DNA from: Candidatus Babelota bacterium
GTDB taxonomy: Bacteria > Babelota > Babeliae > Babelales > Babelaceae
Assembly (NCBI GenBank): GCA_023379005.1
Contig: JAMCTG010000005.1
Location: 1 to 64,000, forward strand
Length of the DNA: 64,000 nt
Reading direction: 5' to 3'
The notes under the pieces were generated by a model. That model did not search any database. It was not told the origin of the DNA and saw only the letters and a list, made by a program, of their open reading frames with translations. The first letter of the stretch is position 1; every line of letters starts with the position of its first letter. Made by a program: the position numbers and the translations under genes. Below are positions 44,079 through 51,963 of the stretch, in pieces.

Positions 44079-44690
44079 TTATTTTGGCTCTATATCTTCC
44101 TGTTTAACATTATATTTGTCTATTAATGCATAACCTGATTCAGTAATTACAGCTTCAAGCTTACCATATCCACCTAGTGGTTCTCCTTTAAGTATTCCAG
44201 TTTGGGGTTTTAATTTTTTGTCAGCTGAAGGATTGAATGTAACAAAAACAGTACGATAGACCTGTTCTCTTCCAGGCATGTCAGCAAATAATTTATCAAG
44301 TGTTCTATCAAAAATAGATTTTAGTGGTTTGATATGGAAAGAATAATCTGGTTTAACATTTTTTGGTATCTTATTAGTTAAACTATCTTTTGTCCAAATA
44401 TCTAAATAAAGGTCGGTATCTGTTGAAATATTTTTTTTATTTACTGTACTGGCTGTGAAATATCCAGGAGCTTCCATATAACCTTCAGCTACCACAGTTT
44501 TTCTTAAGACACCACTGGATAACTTATAATAAATTGGGCCTTTATCTTTATTCATCAATTCAAATTTAATCTGTTCTTTGTAAGGATCTTTGGATTTAAA
44601 TATACCAGCTAATCCTGGAATACTTACTGCATTAATATTTATAACTCCGAAAATTACCAACAAACTTAATATATATTTACTTATCTTCAT
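44079..44690 (-). CDS. Secreted protein, paralogous family flanking rplU (member 2)
   Basis: The 203-residue product has a signal peptide (MKISKYILSLLVIFGVININA). Family landmarks are FELMNKDKGPIYYKL, YSFHIKPL, TVFVTFNPSA and the C-terminal LKPQTGILKGEPLGGYGKL...ITESGYALIDKYNVKQEDI. It is the closest relative of member 1. AAGGA precedes the ATG by 9 nt. The gap to member 3 is 28 bp, so both are probably one transcript. Function unknown. Confidence 0.75.
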   Translation of the reverse strand: MKISKYILSLLVIFGVININAVSIPGLAGIFKSKDPYKEQIKFELMNKDKGPIYYKLSSGVLRKTVVAEGYMEAPGYFTASTVNKKNISTDTDLYLDIWTKDSLTNKIPKNVKPDYSFHIKPLKSIFDRTLDKLFADMPGREQVYRTVFVTFNPSADKKLKPQTGILKGEPLGGYGKLEAVITESGYALIDKYNVKQEDIEPK

Positions 44691-44718
44691 TTTTTATTTT
44701 CCTTTTTTTCATTTTTAA

Positions 44719-45285
44719 TTATTGTGCCTTCATGAATCCTGGAACTTGCACAATACTTTCTGGTGTAATGTTTTCTTTTGTACTTAAGCAAGATTCAGTA
44801 ATTTTAATTCCCAATATTCCCAATTTTCCGCCCAATTGCCCAGTTTGAGGACGCAAAGTTTTATTATCATAAGTTAAATAAATAGGTATTTTATCCCAAT
44901 TTCTGGCCTTTATGTAAAAAATTTTGGATGGTCTTGGTGTAACTTCATTTTTTGTAGATATTGATAGTTTTGAAATTGCAGTAACATCTTCCCAAACTAA
45001 AACCCATACGCCCGATGGATCCAACTTAATTAATCTATTTTCTGTAGCTTTTGGTTGTAAAGGGATAAAATTTTTGGAACTAGTTTGAGATATAGGAAAG
45101 TTATAAACACCTGGAATTGCTTCTTGGACCAACGCCACAACTATATTACTTTGACTCTTATTTATTATTTCAAAATTTGGAGTCCCTTTATCGACTCCAT
45201 AAGTTTTAATACTTGTACATATACTTACAGCATTTGCACTCATAGTGAATAAAATCGCTATCAACCCTAATAAACTTCTCTTCAT
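44719..45285 (-). CDS. Secreted protein, paralogous family flanking rplU (member 3)
   Basis: The 188-residue product has a signal peptide (MKRSLLGLIAILFTMSANA). It is the most diverged member: FEIINKSQSNIVVALV, FYIKARNWDKIPIYLTYDN and LRPQTGQLGGKLGILGIKITESCL, ending ENITPESIVQVPGF. The conserved TESGY is TESCL here. AAGGAG lies 7 nt before the ATG, a near-consensus site. It is the first gene of the minus-strand group that ends with rplU or beyond. Confidence 0.72.
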   Translation of the reverse strand: MKRSLLGLIAILFTMSANAVSICTSIKTYGVDKGTPNFEIINKSQSNIVVALVQEAIPGVYNFPISQTSSKNFIPLQPKATENRLIKLDPSGVWVLVWEDVTAISKLSISTKNEVTPRPSKIFYIKARNWDKIPIYLTYDNKTLRPQTGQLGGKLGILGIKITESCLSTKENITPESIVQVPGFMKAQ

Positions 45286-45410
45286 TACTAATCTCCTTAT
45301 AAATTTCCTATTAATTTCCCTTTATTTCAGTTTGTCATATTTATGACTCGAAAAACAAGAATTTTATCAATTTCTTCATTCTTTCTGCCTATACCATCTT
45401 TTTTTCAAAA

Positions 45411-45419
45411 TGATATAAT
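45411..45419 (+). promoter_or_regulatory. Extended -10 promoter of tsf
   Basis: TGATATAAT matches the TGnTATAAT extended -10 form, about 40 bp before the tsf ATG. No good -35 hexamer is present, as is common for extended -10 promoters. TAAGG precedes the ATG. Confidence 0.55.
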
Positions 45420-45461
45420 AAGAAAAAGTCAATAAATAATTAATATTTTAAGGTTTATTCA

Positions 45462-46058
45462 ATGGCAAAAATCAGTTTGGAACTAATTCAAGAATTAAGA
45501 GAAAAAACAGGCGTCGGCATGATGGACTGTAAAAAGGCCCTAGAAGAAGCTAATGGGGATATACAAAAGGCTATAGAACTATTGCGTAAAAAAGGTGCTT
45601 TAATAGCTGAAAAACGCTCAGGCAATGTTACTGCAGAGGGTCTTATTCATGCTTATATTCACCCAGGCGCAAAAGTTGGCGTTATGCTTGAAATTAACTG
45701 TGAAACAGATTTTGTTGCAAATACTCAAGAAATGAAGCAATTTGCCCATGATATTTGCATGCATATTGCTGCTTTTAAGCCAAAATATGTAAGCCCTGAA
45801 GAGGTTGACCAGACATTCTTGGCAAATGAAAAAAGAATTTTTACTGAACAAATGGCAGCAAGTGGCAAACCTGCAGCAGTGATTAACCAAATTGTTGAAG
45901 GTAAGATAAAAAAACTTTATAACGAAATTTGCTTAATGGAACAACCATTTGTTAAGAATGATAAATTAACAGTTAATGATGTTTTAAAGGAATTAATTGC
46001 AAAAATGGGTGAAAATATAAAGATCAAACGTTTTACTCGTTTTGAAATTGGAGCTTAA
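45462..46058 (+). CDS. tsf: Elongation factor Ts
   Basis: EF-Ts exchanges GDP for GTP on EF-Tu. The 198-residue protein is the short type (like that of Thermus or cyanobacteria) with a single core subdomain. The N-terminal UBA-like domain contains LREKTGVGMMDCKKALEEANGD with the TDVGMM-type motif, and the core has EINCETDFVANTQEMKQFAHDI. Its C-terminus (MGENIKIKRFTRFEIG) is canonical. Its usual upstream partner rpsB is absent; frr follows 11 bp after the stop. Confidence 0.97.
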   Translation: MAKISLELIQELREKTGVGMMDCKKALEEANGDIQKAIELLRKKGALIAEKRSGNVTAEGLIHAYIHPGAKVGVMLEINCETDFVANTQEMKQFAHDICMHIAAFKPKYVSPEEVDQTFLANEKRIFTEQMAASGKPAAVINQIVEGKIKKLYNEICLMEQPFVKNDKLTVNDVLKELIAKMGENIKIKRFTRFEIGA

Positions 46059-46069
46059 TTGAGGAATTT

Positions 46070-46654
46070 ATGAAGTTAGATATAATTGAAGGCGCACCGG
46101 TAAAAAGTTTTGAAACTTCCATTTTCAATGAAATGGACCCACATTTAAAACACTACGAAAAAGAACTTTTAAAAATAAGAACTGGAAGAGCTCATACATC
46201 TTTAATTGAAAATATTAAAGTTGATGCATACGGACAAATAATGGATCTAAAAGCTGTTGCTTCTCTTACAGCACCGGATGCACAACTTTTAGTTATTCAA
46301 CCATGGGATATTAATATTATACCTGAGATCGAAAAAGCATTATCATCATCAGATCTTGGTGTAACTCCAGTAACTGATGGCCAAATAATTAGAATTCAGT
46401 TACCAAAAATCAGCAGTCAACGTAGAGATGAATTAAACAAAATTTTACATAAAAAAGCTGAAGAAGCACGAGTTGCAATAAGAAATGTTCGTAAAGAAGC
46501 TCAAAATATAATTCGTGATTCTCAAAAAGCAAAAAAAATCTCTCAAGATTATGAGCATCGCTTGCAAGATTCATTAGAAAAAACGACTCAAAAGTTCATT
46601 GACTCTGTAGATAAATTAACTACAAAAAAAGAAGAAGAAATAAAATCAGTTTAA
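46070..46654 (+). CDS. frr: Ribosome recycling factor
   Basis: RRF splits post-termination ribosomes with EF-G. The 194-residue protein contains LLKIRTGRAHTSLIENIKVDAYG, LLVIQPWDINIIPEIEKAL, ISSQRRDELNKILHKKAEEARVAIRNVRKEA and a C-terminal helix, all canonical. About 12 residues longer than usual at the N-terminus. It starts with GAGGA before the ATG and shares the transcript with tsf; pyrH, which often lies between them, is missing. Confidence 0.96.
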   Translation: MKLDIIEGAPVKSFETSIFNEMDPHLKHYEKELLKIRTGRAHTSLIENIKVDAYGQIMDLKAVASLTAPDAQLLVIQPWDINIIPEIEKALSSSDLGVTPVTDGQIIRIQLPKISSQRRDELNKILHKKAEEARVAIRNVRKEAQNIIRDSQKAKKISQDYEHRLQDSLEKTTQKFIDSVDKLTTKKEEEIKSV

Positions 46655-46715
46655 CTTCACATTATTTTTGTTATCTGCTAACATATAACAAATAATTTTG
46701 ACAAAAACTGTTTGC

Positions 46716-46791
46716 GGGTCGCTAGCTCAATTGGTAGAGCGACAGACTCTTAATCTGCAGGTTCTTGGTTCGATTCCAAGGCGACCCACCA
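46716..46791 (+). tRNA. tRNA-Lys (CUU anticodon), CCA encoded
   Basis: The fold has acceptor GGGTCGC/GCGACCC, D-arm GCTCAATTGGTAGAGC, anticodon loop CTCTTAA (anticodon CTT) and T-loop TTCGATT, with discriminator A and genomic CCA at 46789-46791. The anticodon stem has one A-C mismatch at its outer pair. Confidence 0.95.
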
Positions 46792-46815
46792 GTCATTTCC
46801 TGCAGAAATGACTGG
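46789..46815 (+). terminator. 11-bp palindrome sharing the CCA end of tRNA-Lys
   Basis: CCAGTCATTTC and GAAATGACTGG form a perfect 11-bp stem with a 5-nt loop. The first three bases are the CCA of tRNA-Lys. A small GGC/GCC hairpin and TTTTTT follow at 46814-46833. It could act as a terminator or 3'-processing signal, or it may be a repeat insertion at the tRNA end. Confidence 0.5.
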
Positions 46816-46863
46816 CTTACGCCTAGGTTTTTTAAAAACTGATTTTGAAATATAAATTTGTGT

Positions 46864-46948
46864 GCAGGACTGGCGGAACTGGTAGACGCGCTGGACTTAG
46901 GATCCAGTACCGAAAGGTGTGGGGGTTCGAGTCCCTCGTCCTGCACCA
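46864..46948 (+). tRNA. tRNA-Leu (UAG anticodon), CCA encoded
   Basis: The 85-nt class II tRNA has acceptor GCAGGAC/GTCCTGC, anticodon loop CTTAGGA (anticodon TAG), a long variable arm (TACCGAAAGGTGT), T-loop TTCGAGT, discriminator A and genomic CCA. Confidence 0.96.
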
Positions 46949-47000
46949 GTCTACGCTTATCCGGGCCTTCCGGCTCGGCAAGCTACGCCTGGCGCGGCCA
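46949..47000 (+). other. G+C-rich hairpin cluster after tRNA-Leu
   Basis: About 50 bp with many GGC/GCC and CCGG blocks (GGCCTTCCGG, GGC-AAGCTAC-GCC, GGCGCGGCC) stand out in an otherwise A+T-rich region and end in ATTTTTTT. It can form nested hairpins and would work as a terminator for the two tRNAs. The composition suggests an imported palindromic repeat. Confidence 0.45.
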
Positions 47001-47116
47001 TTTTTTTAAAGGACCACATTACAACTCTTCACAACTCTTCGTTTATTCCAAAGTAAAAATAGGTACTTTCTTAACTTTACGTTTTTACTCATAATTTATG
47101 AGATACAAATAAGTAA

Positions 47117-47291
47117 AAAGTCAGGTAGTTTGACCATTCCTGAGCCGAACTTTATTATTTTATAACAACTTTCTAGAATCTATAGTGCGAAGGTAGGAAT
47201 TCAAACGGGCAAGCGATCCAACAGCATGTTGGTGCCCTTTTGTTTAAGATATTTTGGGCAAGCAAAATATCTTAGAAAAAAAAGATTTAAA
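47117..47291 (+). repeat. Composite repeat block, copy 1
   Basis: The block starts AAAGTCAGGTAGTTT and ends with an 89-bp segment (47203-47291) nearly identical to 53879-53967. That segment has a CCAAC-AGCAT-GTTGG hairpin nested in GGGC/GCCC followed by TTTTGTTT, then a second 11-bp stem AAGATATTTTG/CAAAATATCTT. It lies in a 588-bp stretch without a gene (46949-47536) between tRNA-Leu and tig. The rest of that stretch holds A+T-rich hairpins (for example TTGAAT-AATC-ATTCAA) and a three-armed repeat. It may be a terminator module, a small RNA or a mobile remnant. Confidence 0.7.
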
Positions 47292-47426
47292 TAATTAATA
47301 GCAGATAGTCTAAAAGAAATTTAAAAATTAATTTCTTATCAATCCAGTTTTTTTACGACTTGAATAATCATTCAAATTTTATAATAATAATTTTACAGAT
47401 GTTCTAGCTTAACAAAAAATTAATCC

Positions 47427-47509
47427 TTCGATACGATTCCTTCAGAATCACTCAGGATGATTTTTGTTGAATCATGGTGAGTGAAATTGGGAAGCAATTT
47501 TGTATCGAA
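47427..47509 (+). repeat. Three-armed palindromic repeat, copy 4
   Basis: The 83-bp copy is closed by TTCGATAC (47427-47434) and GTATCGAA (47502-47509). The arms are GATTC/GAATC; ACTCA/TGAGT enclosing GATGATT/AATCATG; and AAATTG/CAATTT. Compared with copy 1 the ACTCG/CGAGT pair has become ACTCA/TGAGT and the closing CTCGATAC/GTATCGAG has become TTCGATAC/GTATCGAA, so pairing is retained. It ends 28 bp before the tig start. Confidence 0.85.
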
Positions 47510-47536
47510 CCATTAAAAAAAAGGGAGCAAGTAAAA

Positions 47537-48844
47537 ATGAAAGACCTTGGATTTTCTATTAATGAAAAAGGTCCCAATAAGTATGTTTTCGAAATAAATA
47601 TCGGATCCAATTTTATTGATTCCGTATACCGGCAATCAGTCATATCTCAAAAAAAACTTGCAACAACATATGGTTTTACAGTTGGATCTGCACCTGCCAC
47701 ATACATTGAACAAAATTATAAAGCCCCTATAGTTCAACATCTTAAAGAATTATTTTTTAAGCATTGTGTCATCGATTATTTGATTAATAACTTAATTGAA
47801 AAAAATATTATTCTGGCAGAAGAACCAAAAATTAATAGAATTAATCTGTTTCCTGAATCTAATGGTATATATGAATTTGAAATTTCGAATATCAAATTAA
47901 ATAAAAAAAAATATTGGAGAGATCTGTTATTTAAAGCACCTGTTAGAAAAAATTATAAAGATTTAGACAGACAAGTTGAATCTTTTATAAAAGAAGAATT
48001 ATCAAATTGGGAAAAAAATCCTGAAGAACAAATTAGATTAAGAGACTGGGTTTGTTTTGATTTAACTATTTGTGACGATGATAAAAAACCTCTTTTAGAA
48101 AATTACAAACAAAATCTTTGGATAAAAATTGGAGAAGAAGAAGCAGATCTGTATCTGCATGAACTTTTTCTTGGCAAAAATTATAATGAAAAATTTTATT
48201 CAACAAATAAAGTATTACAAGATTATGTCTGTTCAGATTTAAATATAGGATACAATTTTTTAGTCGAAATTAAAGATGTTATTCCATATATTTATTTTAA
48301 TTTTGAACATTTCAAAAAACATTTCAAAATAAAAACAGGTAAAGAAGTTGAAGCTAAATTAATTGAAGTTTTTTCTTATAGAAACAATTTTTCTTTAAGA
48401 AGAGAAACAGTTGAAGCAATTTTGGCACTTCTTTTAAAGAATCATCTTGTAGAAATTCCGGGATATATTTTAAGAGACCAGCAAGAACAACTTCTTGAAA
48501 AACTTCATGATAATCCTGATTATCATGTATACAAAGCAAAAAATGATTTTAAAGAAAAAGTTAAAATGCTTGCAGAAAAACAACTTAAAGAAAAAATGAT
48601 TATTGATTCAATTGCATATTCAGAAAATATCAAAGTCAATCACAATGATATTGCACAATATATCAATTTTTTACAAAGACCAAGAACAAAAGATTTTATT
48701 TACTTTGAAATTCCTTCTACTAAAATAGATAATTTAGAAACACCAATTTCAACCGAAGTAATTCGACAATATTGTTTGAGAGAAAAAACTTTAAATCACA
48801 TAATAAATTATTTAACTGGACGACAACACAATAACAATGAATAA
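47537..48844 (+). CDS. tig: Trigger factor-like ribosome-associated chaperone
   Basis: Trigger factor binds nascent chains at the ribosome exit. The 435-residue protein has an N-terminal ribosome-binding-type domain with TTYGFTVGSAPATYIEQNY (diverged from the GFRKGKVP signature). A central region fits the FKBP-like domain (LRDWVCFDLTICDDDKKPL, FLGKNYNEKF), and the C-terminal chaperone arms follow (NHLVEIPGYILRDQQEQLL, LAEKQLKEKMIIDSIAYSENIKVN). The ATG at 47537 has GGGAG upstream; a longer in-frame start would read through the palindromic repeat. The stop overlaps trxB by 8 bp. Confidence 0.85.
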   Translation: MKDLGFSINEKGPNKYVFEINIGSNFIDSVYRQSVISQKKLATTYGFTVGSAPATYIEQNYKAPIVQHLKELFFKHCVIDYLINNLIEKNIILAEEPKINRINLFPESNGIYEFEISNIKLNKKKYWRDLLFKAPVRKNYKDLDRQVESFIKEELSNWEKNPEEQIRLRDWVCFDLTICDDDKKPLLENYKQNLWIKIGEEEADLYLHELFLGKNYNEKFYSTNKVLQDYVCSDLNIGYNFLVEIKDVIPYIYFNFEHFKKHFKIKTGKEVEAKLIEVFSYRNNFSLRRETVEAILALLLKNHLVEIPGYILRDQQEQLLEKLHDNPDYHVYKAKNDFKEKVKMLAEKQLKEKMIIDSIAYSENIKVNHNDIAQYINFLQRPRTKDFIYFEIPSTKIDNLETPISTEVIRQYCLREKTLNHIINYLTGRQHNNNE

Positions 48845-49769
48845 AGTAGAAAAATTAATTATTTTAGGATCCGGTCCCGCAGGATTAACTGCTGCTGTAT
48901 ATGCATCTCGAGCTGGTTTAGAACCTTTGATTTTTGAAGGCCCAAATCCCGGTGGACAATTAATGACAACTACAGCTGTGGAAAACTGGCCTGGTGATAT
49001 AAATATCATGGGTCCGCAATTAATGATGAACATGCGTGAACATGCAAAACATTTTGGAACCAAATTTTCAGATGAAAAAATTGCAAAAGCAGATTTATCT
49101 GTTCGTCCATTTATTTTAGAAACAGAATCGGGAAAAAAATTTAAGTCTCATTCAATTATAATTTCAACCGGAGCAGTACCAAAAAAATTAAAAGTTACTG
49201 GTGAAGACAAATTTTGGGGCAAAGGAGTTTCAACTTGCGCAGTTTGCGATGGAGCTTTTTACAGATCTAAAAAAGTAGTAATAATAGGCGGTGGCGATAC
49301 TGCAATGGAAGAAGCTTCTTTTATGAGAAACTTTACTGAAGATATTACCGTAATTCACATTTTGCCTGAGTTGACTGCTTCAAAAGCCATGCAAGAAAGA
49401 GTTTTAAATGATCCTAAAATAAAAATAATTTATAATGCTTCGGTTACTGCAATTCTGGGTGATGAAAAAGTCTCTGGCGTAGAATATCTTAATAAACAGA
49501 CAAATAAAAAAGAACAACTAGAAGCAGATGGAATATTTGTAGCAATCGGATTAGTGCCAACTACGGAACTTTTTAAAGGGCAACTTGAACTGACAAAATC
49601 CGGCCATATTCAATTAAAAGATTGCACAGGAACTCAAACATCTGTCGATGGCGTTTTTACTGCGGGTGATGTTGCTGATGCTAAATATAGGCAAGCAATA
49701 ACATCTGCTGGAACAGGCTGCGCAGCGGCTTTAGATGCAGAAAGATATATAAAAAGTTTGAAAATTTAA
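48837..49769 (+). CDS. trxB: Thioredoxin reductase
   Basis: TrxB uses NADPH to reduce thioredoxin in the cytosol. The 310-residue protein has FAD loop GSGPAGLTAA (11-20), GGQLMTTTAVENWPG, the redox pair CAVC (Cys134/Cys137), IIGGGDTAMEE and the FAD-terminal FTAGDVADAKYRQAIT. All residues expected of an active enzyme are present. It overlaps tig by 8 bp and its stop overlaps the convergent WD40-like gene. No thioredoxin gene is adjacent. A second TrxB module fused to thioredoxin lies at 19087-20538, so the cell has two. Confidence 0.97.
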   Translation: MNKVEKLIILGSGPAGLTAAVYASRAGLEPLIFEGPNPGGQLMTTTAVENWPGDINIMGPQLMMNMREHAKHFGTKFSDEKIAKADLSVRPFILETESGKKFKSHSIIISTGAVPKKLKVTGEDKFWGKGVSTCAVCDGAFYRSKKVVIIGGGDTAMEEASFMRNFTEDITVIHILPELTASKAMQERVLNDPKIKIIYNASVTAILGDEKVSGVEYLNKQTNKKEQLEADGIFVAIGLVPTTELFKGQLELTKSGHIQLKDCTGTQTSVDGVFTAGDVADAKYRQAITSAGTGCAAALDAERYIKSLKI

Positions 49770-51169
49770 ACTATATCGCAAGGTGAATATTTAGCAGAAT
49801 ATGGTTGTTTTGACATTTGCAAAGGAAACACAGATTTAAAATTTTCTGGCAAACTATTATATATTTTTAATAATTTATGATCCCATATGATTCCATAATT
49901 TAATCTATCAAAATTTGTATGCATATAAAGAATCAATTGTAGTTGATAGAAATTTAAATTCTCAAAATAATTTCTTTTAAGATCATATGTAATTAAATGT
50001 TTTCGATTTTGGAATACTCTTAATTTATTTTCTTCCCCAATTTCAGGATACACCGAAATATAAGTAGGTTGTAAAAATATCTTAAAATCTGGGCCTTTGA
50101 TCTTTTTCTTTGTTAGTAAATCGTATAGTAATAATTTTCCGTTATCTAGACCCAAGCCTATATCATTTTTGCATAATCTCGAAATATCATCTTTAACTTT
50201 ATATTGGCTTCCAGTAATTAGATCAAAAACCATTACAGGTTTTTGTTCATTATGAAAAAACATAGCTTTATAAATAAAAACTTTATTTTGAGCAAATGAA
50301 TAATGTAAATTTTCAGTCTCATCATTAAGTCGATAAAATTTAACAACTTTTTGAGATTCTACATCCCAAATTTTTATTGTGTCACAACTTTTCGCTAACC
50401 CGCGGTCAGTAATTGTATCTCTACCACCTCTGACTAAATATTTTTTTCCATTTTGATTAAATAATGAAATCTCACCACCATTACATTCGAATTCTTTAGA
50501 AATTTTATTACCATTAAGATCCCAAAAAATTAATTTTCCAGGACATGAAATTATGATTTCATCATCATTTATATATCTCAATAGCTTTGAATGATCACAA
50601 AGTATTGTTTTAATAATGGATTGGTTTTCTAAATCCCAAATAATTATTTTTGTGTCATCAATATCAAGTGCTATTTTTTTTCCATCTGGACTAAATGAAG
50701 CTTTGTAGCCAGAAAAAGGAATAGTTTGTTTTAATTCTTTTGTATTTATATCATAAATTTTTGTGCCATTTTCAAAACAAACAACTATTAAGCCGCCTTC
50801 ATAGCTGATATCTGCATCTTCAAAAGATTCATCGAAATCAAATTTTACTGGACTTGCTAATGCCATTTGCCATTTAAGTAAAGGAGCAATATTCTGCAAT
50901 TGTGTACTTATATTCGAAAAAGCCTTATTGCAATTCGATATTGTTTGCATCATTGGAAAATTATGAGTATTTGGATCTTTAATAAACTGATTTAAAGTCT
51001 CACCATCAAGCATTGAATATGCAAAAGCAGATCCCATTATTTTTTGCAAACTTTCAGGTGATCTCGTAATTAAAGGTAACTCTTCCTCTTCCTGTTTGCC
51101 TTCATTTATAGTTTCCATAGCACATAAACTGCCGAAGAAAATTAGTGGTAATAAAAACATTTTTTTCAT
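49766..51169 (-). CDS. Secreted WD40/beta-propeller-like protein
   Basis: The 467-residue protein has a signal peptide (MKKMFLLPLIFFGSLCA) followed by METIN, an N-terminal helical part (about 35-100) and then repeating strands with WD40 style. Examples are KASFSPDGKKIALDIDDTKIIIWDLENQ, KLIFWDLNGNKI, DTIKIWDVESQKV and PVMVFDLITGSQ. Five to seven blades are plausible. The WD dipeptides are present but the GH dipeptides are mostly lost. It starts 11 bp after the stop of the putative cysteine-peptidase gene with AAGGG 8 nt from the ATG. Eukaryote-style propellers in an exported protein suggest host-protein binding, which is inference. Confidence 0.75.
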   Translation of the reverse strand: MKKMFLLPLIFFGSLCAMETINEGKQEEEELPLITRSPESLQKIMGSAFAYSMLDGETLNQFIKDPNTHNFPMMQTISNCNKAFSNISTQLQNIAPLLKWQMALASPVKFDFDESFEDADISYEGGLIVVCFENGTKIYDINTKELKQTIPFSGYKASFSPDGKKIALDIDDTKIIIWDLENQSIIKTILCDHSKLLRYINDDEIIISCPGKLIFWDLNGNKISKEFECNGGEISLFNQNGKKYLVRGGRDTITDRGLAKSCDTIKIWDVESQKVVKFYRLNDETENLHYSFAQNKVFIYKAMFFHNEQKPVMVFDLITGSQYKVKDDISRLCKNDIGLGLDNGKLLLYDLLTKKKIKGPDFKIFLQPTYISVYPEIGEENKLRVFQNRKHLITYDLKRNYFENLNFYQLQLILYMHTNFDRLNYGIIWDHKLLKIYNSLPENFKSVFPLQMSKQPYSAKYSPCDIV

Positions 51170-51180
51170 GATAAAAACCC

Positions 51181-51960
51181 TTAATTACAAAACAGTTCAT
51201 AAATTTGATCGATATATTTTTTTCTAGTCTCATCAACATTTGCATTCAAATTATCATGTAACTGAATTGATATTTCTTGATTTGTATTTTTTATAACAGA
51301 AATCAAAATCCAGTGAGCTGGATTAGGAAGACTACAAACAAAATGAAGCACATTAGATTTACTTGCTAAATTAGTATTTAATTCAGATTTTAAATTAAGT
51401 AATATATTTCGATATTCTTTAGTTCTAATTTCTTTTGTTATTCGATCTAATTCTTTTTTGCTTGGTTTTTTAGGACCATAATATTTTATTGCAATTTTAA
51501 AACGTTCATTTTTTGATATTTCATAAAAAATCGTTTTATATTTGGAAGAAAATTGATATTCAATATGAAAGCTAATACCACTCAGTTCTATAAGATTTGA
51601 TTCATTTAAGTTTAAAACATAATAATTATGCAAACCTAATTTATCCGCCATTTCCATAAGTTGTACACTATTGGTTCCTTTGCAAGGATCAATTTTTTTC
51701 AAATTTATATATTCTTTACAAATCTTTTTAAAATTTGATTGCTGATGCTTTTTAAGCCCTAAATTGTCTTCAACCAAATCTGCATTATATAAAGTGTGAA
51801 AACCACAACTCCAATGGTCAAATAAAATATTTAAGCATTGAAATTGTTGAGCATTTTTATTGCCAATTTTATTTAATACAATACCGTTAATATTGTTTAT
51901 TCCAACAATTAGGAATAAGTGAAATATTAAAAGTTTCACGACAAATTTATTTATAATCAT
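51181..51960 (-). CDS. Secreted putative papain-like cysteine peptidase (paralogue B)
   Basis: The 259-residue protein has an N-terminal hydrophobic signal (about 8-26). It shares two conserved blocks with the gene just upstream: DHWSCGFHTLYNA with Cys52, and NPAHWILISVI with His216, followed by SIQLHDNLN with Asp236. The order Cys-His-Asp, a Cys in a W-x-C-G turn at the start of a helix and a His leading a strand are as in papain-like folds (C1, OTU, C39 and relatives). No family is recognised for certain. The gap to its upstream paralogue is 3 bp, so they are co-translated. A secreted protease or deubiquitinase-like effector is a hypothesis. Confidence 0.65.
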   Translation of the reverse strand: MIINKFVVKLLIFHLFLIVGINNINGIVLNKIGNKNAQQFQCLNILFDHWSCGFHTLYNADLVEDNLGLKKHQQSNFKKICKEYINLKKIDPCKGTNSVQLMEMADKLGLHNYYVLNLNESNLIELSGISFHIEYQFSSKYKTIFYEISKNERFKIAIKYYGPKKPSKKELDRITKEIRTKEYRNILLNLKSELNTNLASKSNVLHFVCSLPNPAHWILISVIKNTNQEISIQLHDNLNANVDETRKKYIDQIYELFCN

Positions 51961-51963
51961 ATT

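Noticed and set aside
46722-47094. Open frames across tRNA-Lys, tRNA-Leu and the G+C-rich hairpin
   Set aside because: They overlap certain tRNA genes and palindromes, with no ribosome binding site.
47117-47291. Candidate for RNase P RNA, 4.5S RNA or tmRNA in the long gene-free stretch
   Set aside because: Key conserved parts (P4 helix pair of rnpB, GGAAGGAAGCAGCC of SRP RNA, tRNA-like end of tmRNA) are not present, and the same block is repeated elsewhere.
47474-47536. Upstream extension of the tig reading frame to an earlier ATG
   Set aside because: The extension is translated repeat DNA, and the ATG at 47537 has the better ribosome site and family-like start.
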